In this document: one piece after another, positions 25,640 to 34,562 of the stretch
Layout of the letters: every line of letters begins with the position of its first letter
How positions within the stretch are numbered: the stretch's first letter is position 1
Origin: Onishia taeanensis
GTDB lineage: Bacteria; Pseudomonadota; Gammaproteobacteria; Pseudomonadales; Halomonadaceae
DNA length: 64,000 bases
Reading direction: 5' to 3'
NCBI RefSeq assembly: GCF_003268885.1
Contig: NZ_QLSX01000003.1
Location: forward strand, 186,001 to 250,000
The notes under the pieces: model-generated
Seen by the model: only the letters and a program-made list of their open reading frames with translations
Database searches by the model: none
What the model was told of the DNA's origin: nothing
Translations under genes and position numbers: made by a program

Positions 25640-25707
25640 CAGTCCTGACGCTTGAAGGTCAAAAGCCGGTAGCCGGAATCACCGGCCAGTAGAGCGGAAC
25701 ACATAAG

Positions 25708-25739
25708 CGGGCACCGACCTCAGCAGAGGCCGGTGCCCG
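25708..25739. terminator. Terminator-like hairpin after the GT4 gene
   Basis: Arms cgggcaccg (25708-25716) and cggtgcccg (25731-25739) lie between converging genes. No clear T tract follows. Confidence 0.6.
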
Positions 25740-25765
25740 TTGGCGCTAAGGCATGAGAAGGCGCT

Positions 25766-26542
25766 TTATGAGTTAGCCGAGTCGCCCTGTTCTTGTGGCC
25801 TGGTTGGCGCGTCCGGGATGTCTGCTTCTTCTGGGGGGCGCTGTGCGTGAGCAGGGCGGGCCGGTTCTCGTTGCTGGCGGCGCGTGGCATAGCGCTTGAG
25901 ACCGACCAGCACCAGCACCCCGAGGGCAATGCCGCCCAGCGAGATGGCGATTTCGCCTTTGTTGTTGGCGGTGACCAGTTGCCCCAGCTGGCTACCCAGC
26001 AGCGTGACCCCGACAAGCCCCGGCACGATACCGATGACCGAGCCGATCAGGTAATCGCGGAAACGCAGGTGAAAGGCGCCGGCCAGCATATTGGTCAGCG
26101 TAAAGGGCGCCAGCGGCAGCAGGTTGACCACCGTCATGGTGCGAATGCCGCGACCTGCCAGATAGCGCGACAGCCCCTTGAGATGCCGGCCGCCATAGCG
26201 CATCAGCGCCTCGCGGCCAAGCCGCCTTCCTACTCCGTACGTCAGGATCGACGCCGCCAGCGTGCCCGCCAGGGCGTAGCCGAAGCCCCACCATGGCCCG
26301 AATAGCAGACCTGTCACCGCTACCAGCAGGCTCAGCGGGAACATCACCAGTGACGCCGCTGCATAGACTGCAACCACCACCAGAATCGCCCAGGGGGCCT
26401 GTGTCCAGGCCACCGAACCCGCCGCGATAGCCTGTAGACGTGCCACCGTCAATACATCGTGCATGGCCAGCCACTGCCACAGGCCTCCCATCGCCAGCAG
26501 GGTGACGAGCAGGAGCAGAATCATCAGTAGAGGGCGGGGCAT
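25766..26542 (-). CDS. TVP38/TMEM64-family (VTT domain) membrane protein
   Basis: A 258-residue inner-membrane protein with about six membrane segments and the VTT/SNARE-associated domain, seen in FPLSLLVAVTGLLFGPWWG and NLLPLAPFTLTNMLAGA. DedA/TMEM64 relatives move or scramble lipids such as undecaprenyl phosphate or phosphatidylethanolamine; the precise role here is unknown. The C-terminus is a charged, disordered tail (RPPEEADIPDAPTRPQEQGD). The ATG at 26542 is preceded by AAGGA at slightly long spacing; an extension to 26611 is not supported. Confidence 0.88.
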   Translation of the reverse strand: MPRPLLMILLLLVTLLAMGGLWQWLAMHDVLTVARLQAIAAGSVAWTQAPWAILVVVAVYAAASLVMFPLSLLVAVTGLLFGPWWGFGYALAGTLAASILTYGVGRRLGREALMRYGGRHLKGLSRYLAGRGIRTMTVVNLLPLAPFTLTNMLAGAFHLRFRDYLIGSVIGIVPGLVGVTLLGSQLGQLVTANNKGEIAISLGGIALGVLVLVGLKRYATRRQQREPARPAHAQRPPEEADIPDAPTRPQEQGDSANS

Positions 26543-26684
26543 GCGCACAAGATCCTTGCAGGTGGTGGTCCAAATGACGACACAGCATACGACAACGCGC
26601 CCGGCGGCCAAAGCGGCACGCCGGGCGCGACGGTCTATCCTGCGCCGCGCTTAAGGAGTTGAGCGCGGGCCAGGCCGAGGGCCG

Positions 26685-27626
26685 TTACAGCGCCAGAGCA
26701 TCCTGCACTTGGGGCCAGGCTGGCTTGCCGTCACGGTCGGTCACGCCCTCAAGCATGGCCTGGATACGCTCGGGATGATCCGCTATCCACTGTTGGGCAA
26801 CGTCTTCTACGTCTCGTTCCTCCTGGCCGTACTCGTTGATCATCCAGCTCTGCTGGTCAGCGCTGAAGGTGAACTGAGTGAAGAAGTGCTCAAGGTTGGG
26901 GTGGGACTCGGCGTAGCCCGTCCGCATCAGGGTTAGCACCTCGCTCTCACCATTGTTCTTGCCGAACAGGTCTTTGGGGTCCTCGAGGTAGCGCATCGGC
27001 AGTTCGAGGTTCATCCAATGGGGCGTCCAGCCGACCCAAACGATGGGCTCCTCGCGGCTGATGGCGCTGCGTGCCGCACTGAGCATGCCGACGACGCTGG
27101 TATCCACCAGTTCCCAGTCGCCGAGCCCCCAGGCGTCCTCGTCGATGGCCTGATGAAGAATCTCGCTGGCGGCGGAGCCGGCGCCGAAGCCATAAATCTC
27201 GCCATTGAAGGCCTCGCGCTGCGCGTCCAGGTCAGCGAAGCTGGTGATGCCCTGCTCGTACAGATACTCCGGGACCGCCAGCGTCATCTGAGCGCCATCG
27301 ACGTTGTTGGCCACTCGCTTGAGGCTGCCATCTTCCACGCGCGGTGTGTAGAGATCCTCCTGGGCTGGCAGCCAGGCGCCGAGGAAGAGATCAACGTCGC
27401 CGCTCTGCATGCCCTGGTAGATGACCTGCATGCCAAGTGATTGCACTCTGGTGTCATAGCCCAGCGGGCCGAGCAACTGGCTGGCGATTTCTGTCTTGAC
27501 GGTGATACCCGGCCAGGCGGGAACGCCGAAGTCCAGGGTCGCATCGTCGGCCTGGGTCGGCAGGGAAAGCGTCAGTGCGGCAGGAACCGACAGTGCGGTA
27601 AGCGTGGTGCGCAGTACGGTGTTCAT
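26685..27626 (-). CDS. Betaine/choline/carnitine-type ABC binding protein (OpuAC family), orphan
   Basis: A 313-residue periplasmic binding protein of the ProX/OpuAC family with a signal peptide ending near TQA-DDAT. Features include WPGITVKTEIASQLL, QSGDVDLFLGAWLPAQ and the aromatic IVWVGWTPHWMN region that forms the quaternary-ammonium cage. No permease or ATPase gene is adjacent, so it must feed a transporter encoded elsewhere, as CaiX, BetX and CbcX do with CbcWV in Pseudomonas. Its neighbour, a gamma-butyrobetaine-hydroxylase-like gene, points to carnitine or gamma-butyrobetaine. ATG at 27626 has AAGGAG at ideal spacing; the ATG at 27632 touches it. Confidence 0.88.
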   Translation of the reverse strand: MNTVLRTTLTALSVPAALTLSLPTQADDATLDFGVPAWPGITVKTEIASQLLGPLGYDTRVQSLGMQVIYQGMQSGDVDLFLGAWLPAQEDLYTPRVEDGSLKRVANNVDGAQMTLAVPEYLYEQGITSFADLDAQREAFNGEIYGFGAGSAASEILHQAIDEDAWGLGDWELVDTSVVGMLSAARSAISREEPIVWVGWTPHWMNLELPMRYLEDPKDLFGKNNGESEVLTLMRTGYAESHPNLEHFFTQFTFSADQQSWMINEYGQEERDVEDVAQQWIADHPERIQAMLEGVTDRDGKPAWPQVQDALAL

Positions 27627-27744
27627 GAGCATCTCCTTGCGTGGTCTATTGTTTGGGCGGCCGTCGCTCCGCCTATTGGGTGAGCCGTGGCGCTGCTTGT
27701 GCAGTCGGGCTGTGGCGTCGCCACGGCGTCAGGGGAAAAGGAGG

Positions 27745-28926
27745 TCAGTCGGGGCGAGACAGCACCCGCAGACGCGATTCCAGCATGTCCAGATCCAAGT
27801 AGGTGCCCTGCAGGTGGCGCCGACCGGTGCTCGGGTCGAAGGCGCGGCGGCCATGCAGCACCCGGCGGTTGTCGAAGGCGACCATCTGCCCAGGGGCCAG
27901 GGCGAAGTCGAGCTGGTGCTCCGAGGAATGCAGCAACTGCCAGAACTGGCGATAGGCGTCGTACCAGGCATCGATGACGTGGGTCGGCAGGCGCAGGCTG
28001 TCGCGAATCCAGTTGTTGAAGCGCACCTCGATCAGCTGGCCGTCGTGATCAAGCGACAGCACCGGCGCGCGGGTGCTGATGTCCTGCTCCTCGTCCTGGA
28101 AGCGGAAGTCGATCGGCGTTTCGCTGAGGATGCGGAAGGCCTCGGGATTCTGCTGGCGCAGCGTTTCGGCCGCCGCGAAGCCGTCGGCAAAGATCGATTC
28201 GCCACCCTCGGCTTCATTCTCCAGGCAGTAGAGCAGTTGAATGTCCGGCGGCTGTCGCCAGTTGGGCAAGTCGGTGTGCAGCGCCAGGCCGATGGCGGTG
28301 TAGGCGGCATTGTTGGGGTTGGGCTTGGAGCGTACGTCGAAGCGGGCCCCGAAGTTGGTCGGACGCATCGGGCCGATGCGTTCGGCCAGGCGGCTGACTT
28401 CCTCATCGGCCAGCGGGCCTGCGTCGAGCAGCACCAGGCCGTCGCGCAGCAGGGCCTCGAGCCAGGCACGCTCGCCGGCGGCGTTGCCCACGAAGTCGGC
28501 ATGGGCGACGCACTCGGGGGCATAATCGGCTGCCCAGGGGCGACGCGCCGGGATGACTGACGCCGGCTCCTGGCCGGGGCGGCGCTGATGCAGCCAACCG
28601 GCATCGAAGTCGCTCACATGGCCATCCTGCCAGGTCAGGGTCAGGTTGCCGTCGTGAAGTGTGGCCTCGGGGGCGGCGGTGACCGGCGTCAGGGGGACGT
28701 AGAGGCGCTCGCGGGTGACCGTGTGGCGACAGGCCTCGCAGGGGCAGTTGTCGCGCAGCCAGGTGAGCGGGAAGTGAGCCTGGGCGCCATCGCCCCAGCT
28801 GAGGGTGACACGGGCGCCGCTGGCCAGGGCATCGGTGAGTGCCGGCGCATTGGCATACGCCGACAGCTCGCCCATCGCGATGACGGTGCGTTGCGTTGCG
28901 GGGGCGGAAAGCGTGGTGTCGGTCAT
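27745..28926 (-). CDS. Gamma-butyrobetaine-hydroxylase-like 2OG-Fe(II) dioxygenase
   Basis: A 393-residue protein with the N-terminal zinc-binding DUF971-type domain (WLRDNCPCEACRH around residues 60-70) and a C-terminal TauD/TfdA double-stranded beta-helix. Iron ligands are HTD in LALHTDLPNW and the distal His in VLHGRRAF. This two-domain layout is that of gamma-butyrobetaine hydroxylase, which makes carnitine, and trimethyllysine dioxygenase. The ATG at 28926 has AGGAG upstream. The betaine-type binding protein follows 118 bases downstream on the same strand, and a LysR gene is divergent. Confidence 0.9.
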   Translation of the reverse strand: MTDTTLSAPATQRTVIAMGELSAYANAPALTDALASGARVTLSWGDGAQAHFPLTWLRDNCPCEACRHTVTRERLYVPLTPVTAAPEATLHDGNLTLTWQDGHVSDFDAGWLHQRRPGQEPASVIPARRPWAADYAPECVAHADFVGNAAGERAWLEALLRDGLVLLDAGPLADEEVSRLAERIGPMRPTNFGARFDVRSKPNPNNAAYTAIGLALHTDLPNWRQPPDIQLLYCLENEAEGGESIFADGFAAAETLRQQNPEAFRILSETPIDFRFQDEEQDISTRAPVLSLDHDGQLIEVRFNNWIRDSLRLPTHVIDAWYDAYRQFWQLLHSSEHQLDFALAPGQMVAFDNRRVLHGRRAFDPSTGRRHLQGTYLDLDMLESRLRVLSRPD

Positions 28927-29107
28927 GGGGCACTCCTGCTGGCCAGTGGCCTGTGACGAGAATATGCCGCCTATGCTGGCGATTGCGCCGCCCCGCGACA
29001 AACGATTAATCTGGCCCCATTGCCCTAGCTGTACTTATCACAGGGTTTTTCATTAAGGCGTTGTCATCAGGCGCTTGGTAGGAAGGTTCTGACATGCAGG
29101 TTTTGAC

Positions 29108-29998
29108 ATGAAGGGGCTGCCCCCGCTGATCTGGCTGCAGGCATTCGAGGCTGCCGCCCGCACCATGAGCTTCACCGCCGCCGGCCAGGAGTTGGGCGTG
29201 ACCCAGGCGGCGATCAGCCAACGCATCCGACTGCTCGAGGATCGCCTGGGTCAGAAGCTGTTCGTGCGCCACCCGCGCAGCCTGAGCCTGACCCCGGCGG
29301 GCCAGGCTTGGCTGCCAAGCGTGCTTGAGGCCTTCTCGCGGTTGGCCGAGGGCACCGCCGAGGTGTTCGGGCCAAGCCCCCATGCGCCAGTGACCCTGCG
29401 TACCACGCCGGTGATGCAGCAGAACTGGGTAGCGCCCCGGCTGCTGGCTTTTCATCGTGCACATTCGGCGGTGGCGGTGCGCCTGGTCAGCGCGATCTGG
29501 CCGGAGGATTTCGGGCCGGAAGGCGCCGATCTCGAGATTCGCTACGGCTCGGGGGACTGGACGGGAATGGAGGCTCTGTCGCTTGGCGATGAGGCGATGG
29601 TGCCGGCCTGTGCGCCAGAAGTGGCCGCACGGCTTGAGGCACCCGGGGATATCGCCGGTGAAACGCTGCTGCACGCGGCGGGGTTTGCGGTGGGCTGGCC
29701 GGCCTGGCTGGAGCGGGCGGGCATCGCCGGGATCGAGAGCGATTGCCCGACGCTGATCTGCGATACCCAGGTCATGACGCTGACACTGGCTGCCGCCGGG
29801 GGAGGGATCGCCCTTACCCATCGTCGGCTGGTCGAGAGCCGCGAAGACCTGGTTCAGCCGTTTGTGCTGTCGGTCCCCAGCGCTGAGCGCTTCTGGCTGG
29901 TTCGCCCGGCCAACCGTCAGCCGCGGGAGGCGGCCGAGGCGCTGTGGGCCTGGCTATCGGACGGGCTTGAAGAGCGCTCTGTCGGTGACTCGGCGTAG
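29108..29998 (+). CDS. LysR-family regulator (GcvA-like)
   Basis: A 296-residue LysR protein of the GcvA group, beginning [20 protein letters not shown] with helix-turn-helix [19 protein letters not shown]. It is divergent from the gamma-butyrobetaine-hydroxylase-like gene and probably controls it and the binding protein, perhaps responding to a betaine. Its last 82 bases overlap, tail to tail, the end of the epimerase gene on the other strand. Confidence 0.88.
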   Translation: MKGLPPLIWLQAFEAAARTMSFTAAGQELGVTQAAISQRIRLLEDRLGQKLFVRHPRSLSLTPAGQAWLPSVLEAFSRLAEGTAEVFGPSPHAPVTLRTTPVMQQNWVAPRLLAFHRAHSAVAVRLVSAIWPEDFGPEGADLEIRYGSGDWTGMEALSLGDEAMVPACAPEVAARLEAPGDIAGETLLHAAGFAVGWPAWLERAGIAGIESDCPTLICDTQVMTLTLAAAGGGIALTHRRLVESREDLVQPFVLSVPSAERFWLVRPANRQPREAAEALWAWLSDGLEERSVGDSA

Positions 29999-31008
29999 AA
30001 GTCCAGGTACCAGTCGACAAAGGACTGGACGCCTTCCTTGACCGGGGTTGAGGGCGTATAGCCCACCGCTTGTGCCAGCGCCGAGCTGTCGGCGAAGGTA
30101 TCCGCGGCATCGCCGGGTTGAAGCGGCAGCAACTCGCGGATCGCCGCTTTGCCCAACGCTTCCTCGATGGCGGTGATGTAGTCGCCAAGGCTGGTCGGCG
30201 CCTGGTTGCCGATATTGAAGATCCTGTAGGGCGCATCGCTGCTGGCCGGTGCCGGGGCATCGCTGTTCCAGTCAGGGTCGGCGCTGGCGACCTGGTCGCT
30301 GGCTCGAATTACCCCTTCGACGATGTCATCGATATAGGTGAAGTCGCGGCTGTGGTGGCCGTGGTTGTAGACCTGGATCGGCTGCTCGGCCTGGATGCTG
30401 CGGGTGAACTTGAACAGCGCCATGTCCGGCCGGCCCCAGGGCCCGTAGACGGTGAAGAAGCGCAGCCCCGTGGTCGGAATTCGGTAGAGGTGGCTGTAGC
30501 TGTGGGCCATCAGCTCGTTGGCACGCTTGGTGGCGGCGTAGAGCTGCAGCGGATGATTAACGCCCTGATCCTCGCGGTAGGGCATCTGGGTGTTGGCCCC
30601 ATAGACGCTGCTGGTGCTGGCGTAGGTAAGATGGGCGACCTGCTGGCGACGACAGGCTTCGAGCAGCACGCAGAAGGCGGTCACGTTGCTCTCGACGTAG
30701 GCCAGCGGCGCTTCCATGGAGTAGCGCACCCCGGCCTGCGCGGCTAGGTGGATGACCCGGTCGAAGGCGTGCTCAGCGAAGCAGGCATCAACCGCTTCGA
30801 CATTCGCCAGGTTGTCGCGCACGAAGTGATAGCTGCCGGCGCTTTGTGCGGCCACGGCATCGAGGGTCGCGAGTCGGGCCTCCTTGAGCGCCGGATCGTA
30901 GTAGTCGTTCACGCTGTCGAAGCCCACGACGCTGTCGCCGCGCTGCAGCAGGGCTCGCGCCACATGGAAGCCGATAAAGCCTGCGTTACCCGTGACCAGC
31001 ACCTTCAT
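29917..31008 (-). CDS. UDP-glucuronate 4-epimerase-like NAD-dependent epimerase
   Basis: A 363-residue extended short-chain dehydrogenase/reductase. Evidence: [11 protein letters not shown] at residues 7-17, [15 protein letters not shown], the catalytic YAATK and [20 protein letters not shown], all typical of UDP-glucuronate 4-epimerases (LpsL/Cap1J group) that make UDP-galacturonate. The core ends about DWYLDFY; the last 25-30 residues are Ser-rich and are encoded opposite the LysR gene's end. The ATG overlaps the stop of the GT39 gene (ATGA). It is last in the four-gene operon. Confidence 0.9.
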   Translation of the reverse strand: MKVLVTGNAGFIGFHVARALLQRGDSVVGFDSVNDYYDPALKEARLATLDAVAAQSAGSYHFVRDNLANVEAVDACFAEHAFDRVIHLAAQAGVRYSMEAPLAYVESNVTAFCVLLEACRRQQVAHLTYASTSSVYGANTQMPYREDQGVNHPLQLYAATKRANELMAHSYSHLYRIPTTGLRFFTVYGPWGRPDMALFKFTRSIQAEQPIQVYNHGHHSRDFTYIDDIVEGVIRASDQVASADPDWNSDAPAPASSDAPYRIFNIGNQAPTSLGDYITAIEEALGKAAIRELLPLQPGDAADTFADSSALAQAVGYTPSTPVKEGVQSFVDWYLDFYAESPTERSSSPSDSQAHSASAASRG

Positions 31009-32789
31009 TTGCCTTCCTCCTCTGGCGCTTCTGACACGCCATCCTGACCGGGGCGAGTACCTGGCTGGGGCCCGGCTGATACGGGGCCCTCAACCGTGGT
31101 CGGAGCCACGAACAGCGGCGCTGCGGCGGTATCTCCCTCGCAGGACGCGAAGGCCGGCCCCGGGATCAGCCACCAGTGTTCATTGTTCTGCAGGCCAAGG
31201 TCCCTGGCCTGGTTCAGGTCGGCACAGGCGATCTGATCTTCCTTGCGCTGAGGCACTAGCATCCAGCGCTCGTCAGGAGCCTGGGCGAGCCAGTCAAAGG
31301 CCTTCAGGAACTGGGCATCCTGATCGGTGTGAAAACCAAAATGCACGCTGGGCTGTTGCGCCTGGAGCAGGAATTCTTCATCGAAGTCGGGTTGGGCCAG
31401 CCAGGCCGAAGGGCCGGTAATCTGGACCACCCGCTGCATCATGTCCCTGGGCGAACGGGTCTGGTCGAGCTGTTGGTAGCCAAAGGTGGACCACAGCGCC
31501 CAGAACACCGCCAGCCAGGCAGCCAGGCCCAGCATGCCGCGGCGCGGCCGCAGCCAAATGAGCAGCCCCGCCGCCGAGACACCGAGCAGGATCCACCAGG
31601 TCCAGGGCATGACGTCATACTTGGCGGCAAGCTCAGTCAGCGCCGGCAGTCCGAAGGCGCCCAGCAGGCCAGCAATGAGGAAGATGCCGCCGAGCAGGGC
31701 CAGCAATCCGGTGGCAAGCCAATGCAGGCCCCGCTTGCAAAGCAGGCCGGGCAGCAGCGGTGCCATGGCCAACACCAGCAGCGGAGAGGTCGGCAGCATA
31801 TAGACGCCGCGCTTGCCCGGGGACAGCGAGAAGAATACGACGACCAGTAGCGTGCCGCTGAGTGGTAGCAGCACTCGGGCATCCATGCGGCGGATACGAT
31901 GCCACCAGGACGGCACCACCCAGGGCAGCCCCAGTACCAACGGCAGCCAAGCCCAGGGCAGCACCGAGACAATGTAGTAATGCCAGGGTTTGACATGGTG
32001 CCAGGCGGTGGCCAGGCGCTTGCCGGTCTGCTTGAAGAGGATGTTGTCGCGATACGCGGTCATCCCCGGTTCATCGCCGAAAGTGGTAATCAGCGCCATC
32101 GGCACCACCCAGAGTGCCGCGACGCCCAGAATCATCGCCAGGCCGAGCCCCAGTTCCTTCAGGCGCAGCGGCGTGGCCTGGCCGCGCCAGGCCAGCAGCG
32201 CCCAGGCAGGCACCATCAGCAGCGGCAGGAAGCCGACCCCCTTAGTGATGATGCCAAGTCCCATCGAAGCGCAGCCCAGATACCACCAGCCTCTCGCCGG
32301 ACCGAGCAGCGCATGTCGCATCAGTCCGTAGGCACCCAAAGTGATCCACAGCGTGACCAGCATGTCGATCTGGGCGGTCTTGGCCTGCAGCGCGAACTGC
32401 ACGGTCGACAGCAGTGCGGCGCCGGACAGCAGCGCTATCCGGCGGCCATAGAGGCGATTCGTCAGGTCGGTGACCAGCGCCAGGGTGCCCAGCGCGGCAA
32501 TTAGCGAAGGCAGCAGAAAGCCGAGCCGTACCGAGCCGGTGATGGCGATCGATACGGCGGTGGCCCACATGAAGATCGGCGGCTTGTCAGGATAGAGCTC
32601 TCCGCCGCGATGCGGCAGCCAGAACTGGCCGGTCTTGAGCATTTCTAGGGCGTTGAGCGCGAAGCGCGGCTCATCGGCGGGCCAGGGGTCTCGCAGGCCA
32701 AGGCCGAGAGCCAGCAGGCCCAGGGCCACTAGGGCTAGCCACCAGAACCCGTGACGGTAGGTGGCATGCAGGTAAGCAGGACGTTGCAT
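31005..32789 (-). CDS. ArnT-like GT39 membrane glycosyltransferase
   Basis: A 594-residue inner-membrane transferase with roughly a dozen membrane segments. The first periplasmic loop [20 protein letters not shown] contains the D-E pair of ArnT/PMT enzymes, and [10 protein letters not shown] follows. Enzymes of this type move a sugar from polyprenyl phosphate to lipid A or core. The periplasmic C-terminal part ends in a Pro/Gly/Glu-rich tail. The start at 32789 lacks a strong Shine-Dalgarno site; a GTG at 32879 would overlap the upstream gene. With an epimerase producing UDP-galacturonate next door, uronic acid rather than aminoarabinose is the likely donor sugar. Confidence 0.85.
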   Translation of the reverse strand: MQRPAYLHATYRHGFWWLALVALGLLALGLGLRDPWPADEPRFALNALEMLKTGQFWLPHRGGELYPDKPPIFMWATAVSIAITGSVRLGFLLPSLIAALGTLALVTDLTNRLYGRRIALLSGAALLSTVQFALQAKTAQIDMLVTLWITLGAYGLMRHALLGPARGWWYLGCASMGLGIITKGVGFLPLLMVPAWALLAWRGQATPLRLKELGLGLAMILGVAALWVVPMALITTFGDEPGMTAYRDNILFKQTGKRLATAWHHVKPWHYYIVSVLPWAWLPLVLGLPWVVPSWWHRIRRMDARVLLPLSGTLLVVVFFSLSPGKRGVYMLPTSPLLVLAMAPLLPGLLCKRGLHWLATGLLALLGGIFLIAGLLGAFGLPALTELAAKYDVMPWTWWILLGVSAAGLLIWLRPRRGMLGLAAWLAVFWALWSTFGYQQLDQTRSPRDMMQRVVQITGPSAWLAQPDFDEEFLLQAQQPSVHFGFHTDQDAQFLKAFDWLAQAPDERWMLVPQRKEDQIACADLNQARDLGLQNNEHWWLIPGPAFASCEGDTAAAPLFVAPTTVEGPVSAGPQPGTRPGQDGVSEAPEEEGK

Positions 32790-32829
32790 CGAGGAACTCG
32801 CGGCAGATATCGAAACGAAAAGACGTGGT

Positions 32830-33129
32830 TCAGGACTGGGCAGACTCGGACTCGGACTCGGACAGAACCTTGGCCTCACGACGGATCAGCATCAGATTGC
32901 GGGTATAGATCAGCAGGCCAGCGCCCTGGCCGGCGATGAATACCGGGTCTTTGCGATAGATGGCGTAGGCCAGCAGCGTGACGCCACCGGCAAGGCTGAA
33001 GAACCAGAACGCCAAGGGAACCACGCTGCGCTTGGCCCGCTCACTGGCCAACCACTGCACAAGAAAACGCCCCGAGAACATTGCCTGCCCAAGAAAGCCG
33101 ACGCCGATCCACAGCCATTCGGTGTTCAT
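32830..33129 (-). CDS. Small LAB-N domain membrane protein
   Basis: A 99-residue protein of the lipid-A-disaccharide-synthase N-terminal domain family (LAB-N). It starts MNTEWLWIGVGFLGQAMFSG, with GRFLVQWLASERAKRSVVP and three hydrophobic segments. Stand-alone LAB-N proteins are found beside GT2 and GT39 genes and may act in polyprenol-sugar handling, perhaps flipping; the function is not established. Its C-terminus is a Ser-Glu repeat encoded by tandem gactcg hexamers (32843-32863). Its ATG overlaps the stop of the upstream GT2 gene. Confidence 0.87.
   Translation of the reverse strand: MNTEWLWIGVGFLGQAMFSGRFLVQWLASERAKRSVVPLAFWFFSLAGGVTLLAYAIYRKDPVFIAGQGAGLLIYTRNLMLIRREAKVLSESESESAQS
32843..32863. 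repeat. Hexamer repeat in the LAB-N gene 3' end
   Basis: gactcg occurs three times in a row plus gac. It encodes the alternating Ser-Glu tail of the LAB-N protein just before its stop codon. In-frame slippage would change the tail length without breaking the gene. Confidence 0.8.
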
Positions 33130-33956
33130 CGTGAGGCTTCCCGCGCTGAGGTGGGTGTCGGGGCCTCGGCAGAGTCAGCGCCCGAGCTTTGATCGCTTGA
33201 ACTATCAGGGGTCAGCTTGGAAACTGCGGCTGGACTCGCCTCGAAGGTATCCAGCGGTGCCGGCAGGCGAGTGCGCTTGCGCAGCCACATCACCCCGAGG
33301 ATATCGAGCAGGCCTGCCCACAAACGGTTGTTGAGGCCGTAGTGGGACTCGCCGGCGCCGCGAGGACGATGGTTGACCGGTACCGACACACAGCGACCGC
33401 CCTGTGCCAGCACGAGAGCCGGCAGGAAACGGTGCATGTGATTGAAGTAGGGCAGTGCCAGGAAGGCTTCGCGATGGATAACCTTGAGGCCGCAGCCGGT
33501 ATCCGGTGTGTCATCCTTGAGCAGTGCCGAACGCACCTTGTTGGCCACCCGTGAGGATAGCCGCTTGAGCCAGTCGTCGCGGCGAGTGGTGCGGTGGCCG
33601 GCCACTAGCGTGACATCGCCGCGCTGAGCGCGTTCGAGCAGATTGGGCAGGTCGGCAGGGTCGTTCTGACCGTCGCCGTCGAGCGTGGCGAGCCAGGTGC
33701 CCCGGGCTGCACGAGCGGCCTGCCAGACGGAGGTGCTCTGGCCGGCGCTCTTGTCATGGTGCAAGGGTCGCAGGCGGGGGTCTTCGGTGGCGCGACGAGT
33801 CAGCATGGCCCAGGAGCCATCCTGGGAAGCATCGTCCACGACCAGCACTTCGTAGTCGGTGCCGACGAGAGCTGCGTCGACCTCGTCGAGCAGCGCAGGC
33901 AGGTTGCCTGCTTCATCCTTGGCAGGAATGACGATCGATACCAGCGGTGTACTCAA
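33126..33956 (-). CDS. GT2 glycosyltransferase, polyprenyl-phosphate sugar synthase type
   Basis: A 276-residue GT-A glycosyltransferase of the dolichyl-phosphate mannose synthase/ArnC group. Visible are STPLVSIVIPAKDEAGNLPA, VVDDASQDGSW, the metal site TLDGDGQNDPADLP, and GCGLKVIHREAF. It likely charges undecaprenyl phosphate with a sugar at the cytoplasmic face. Unlike ArnC it seems to lack the two C-terminal membrane helices. No ATG fits: TTG at 33956 (AGAGA upstream) starts right at the conserved N-terminus; another TTG at 34088 would add 44 unsupported residues. It leads the coupled operon. Confidence 0.83.
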   Translation of the reverse strand: MSTPLVSIVIPAKDEAGNLPALLDEVDAALVGTDYEVLVVDDASQDGSWAMLTRRATEDPRLRPLHHDKSAGQSTSVWQAARAARGTWLATLDGDGQNDPADLPNLLERAQRGDVTLVAGHRTTRRDDWLKRLSSRVANKVRSALLKDDTPDTGCGLKVIHREAFLALPYFNHMHRFLPALVLAQGGRCVSVPVNHRPRGAGESHYGLNNRLWAGLLDILGVMWLRKRTRLPAPLDTFEASPAAVSKLTPDSSSDQSSGADSAEAPTPTSAREASR

Positions 33957-34562
33957 GATGATGTCTCTTTGCTTCCGTAATGTCTTAGCAGCAGGCCGCG
34001 TAGCCTGCACTCTTTTCCTTAAGGGAGCCTTAAGACTACAGACAGTTGGCTCAATAGTGAATGTGACGTGGGGCGCAGGGTCCCTCAATCCATGGGCAAT
34101 CCAATCTTATGACTTGGGCCCTCAATGAGATCCCGTCTCACTTTATGAGGCTAGAAGCTGCACGGGGGTTTGGCCAGCAAATAGGCGCCGTTGTGATGCA
34201 TGAACGGCTGTCAGGGTAGTGCTATCTGGCATGCTCATGGCCATTTTTCAGGACGCTTCTCAGGACGTTTCTCAGAGCTTTTATCAGGGGTTATTAGAGT
34301 TTTCCAGGAATTTTCACAGGACTCTTCCAACCCTTTACCCCTGAATTCAGGACCAAGGGCTCTTTTCAGGACCTTGCCGAGACTCTTTTAACGGCGTTTT
34401 CCGGGCCGTTTTCTAAATGCGTTTTAGAATGCCTGGAAGGACGCTATTTAAATCACCCTTCATGACGCTTTCCTGGATACCTGTGAGGCGTCAATTGAGA
34501 CCCGTTTGGGCTCTCGTGGGAAACGCCTTGTGAGCCTCTCGATGACATGATGGTAGCACCGA
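33957..34562. other. 600-bp noncoding region with CAGGAC repeats
   Basis: No credible gene between the GT2 operon start and the 3' end of mtfA. The part near 33.96-34.15 kb should carry the operon promoter. The part from 34249 to 34372 has five CAGGAC motifs. A small hairpin-like aaatgcgttttagaatgcc stretch occurs near 34.41-34.43 kb. The region is richer in A and T than its flanks. Confidence 0.55.
34249..34372. repeat. Dispersed CAGGAC/TTTTCAGGAC repeats
   Basis: caggac is found at 34249, 34261, 34317, 34348 and 34367, mostly preceded by a T-rich tract (ttttcaggac). Spacing is irregular, and decayed versions such as ttttccaggaa lie between. On the minus strand each reads gtcctga, carrying a TGA, downstream of mtfA. 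Confidence 0.7.

Noticed and set aside
27496-28560. 354-codon plus-strand frame over the dioxygenase gene
   Set aside because: Antisense shadow of the iron- and zinc-binding dioxygenase.
34200-34391. 63-codon frame with repeated FSGRFSGRFSE
   Set aside because: The repetition comes from the CAGGAC DNA repeats; no ribosome-binding site and no domain.
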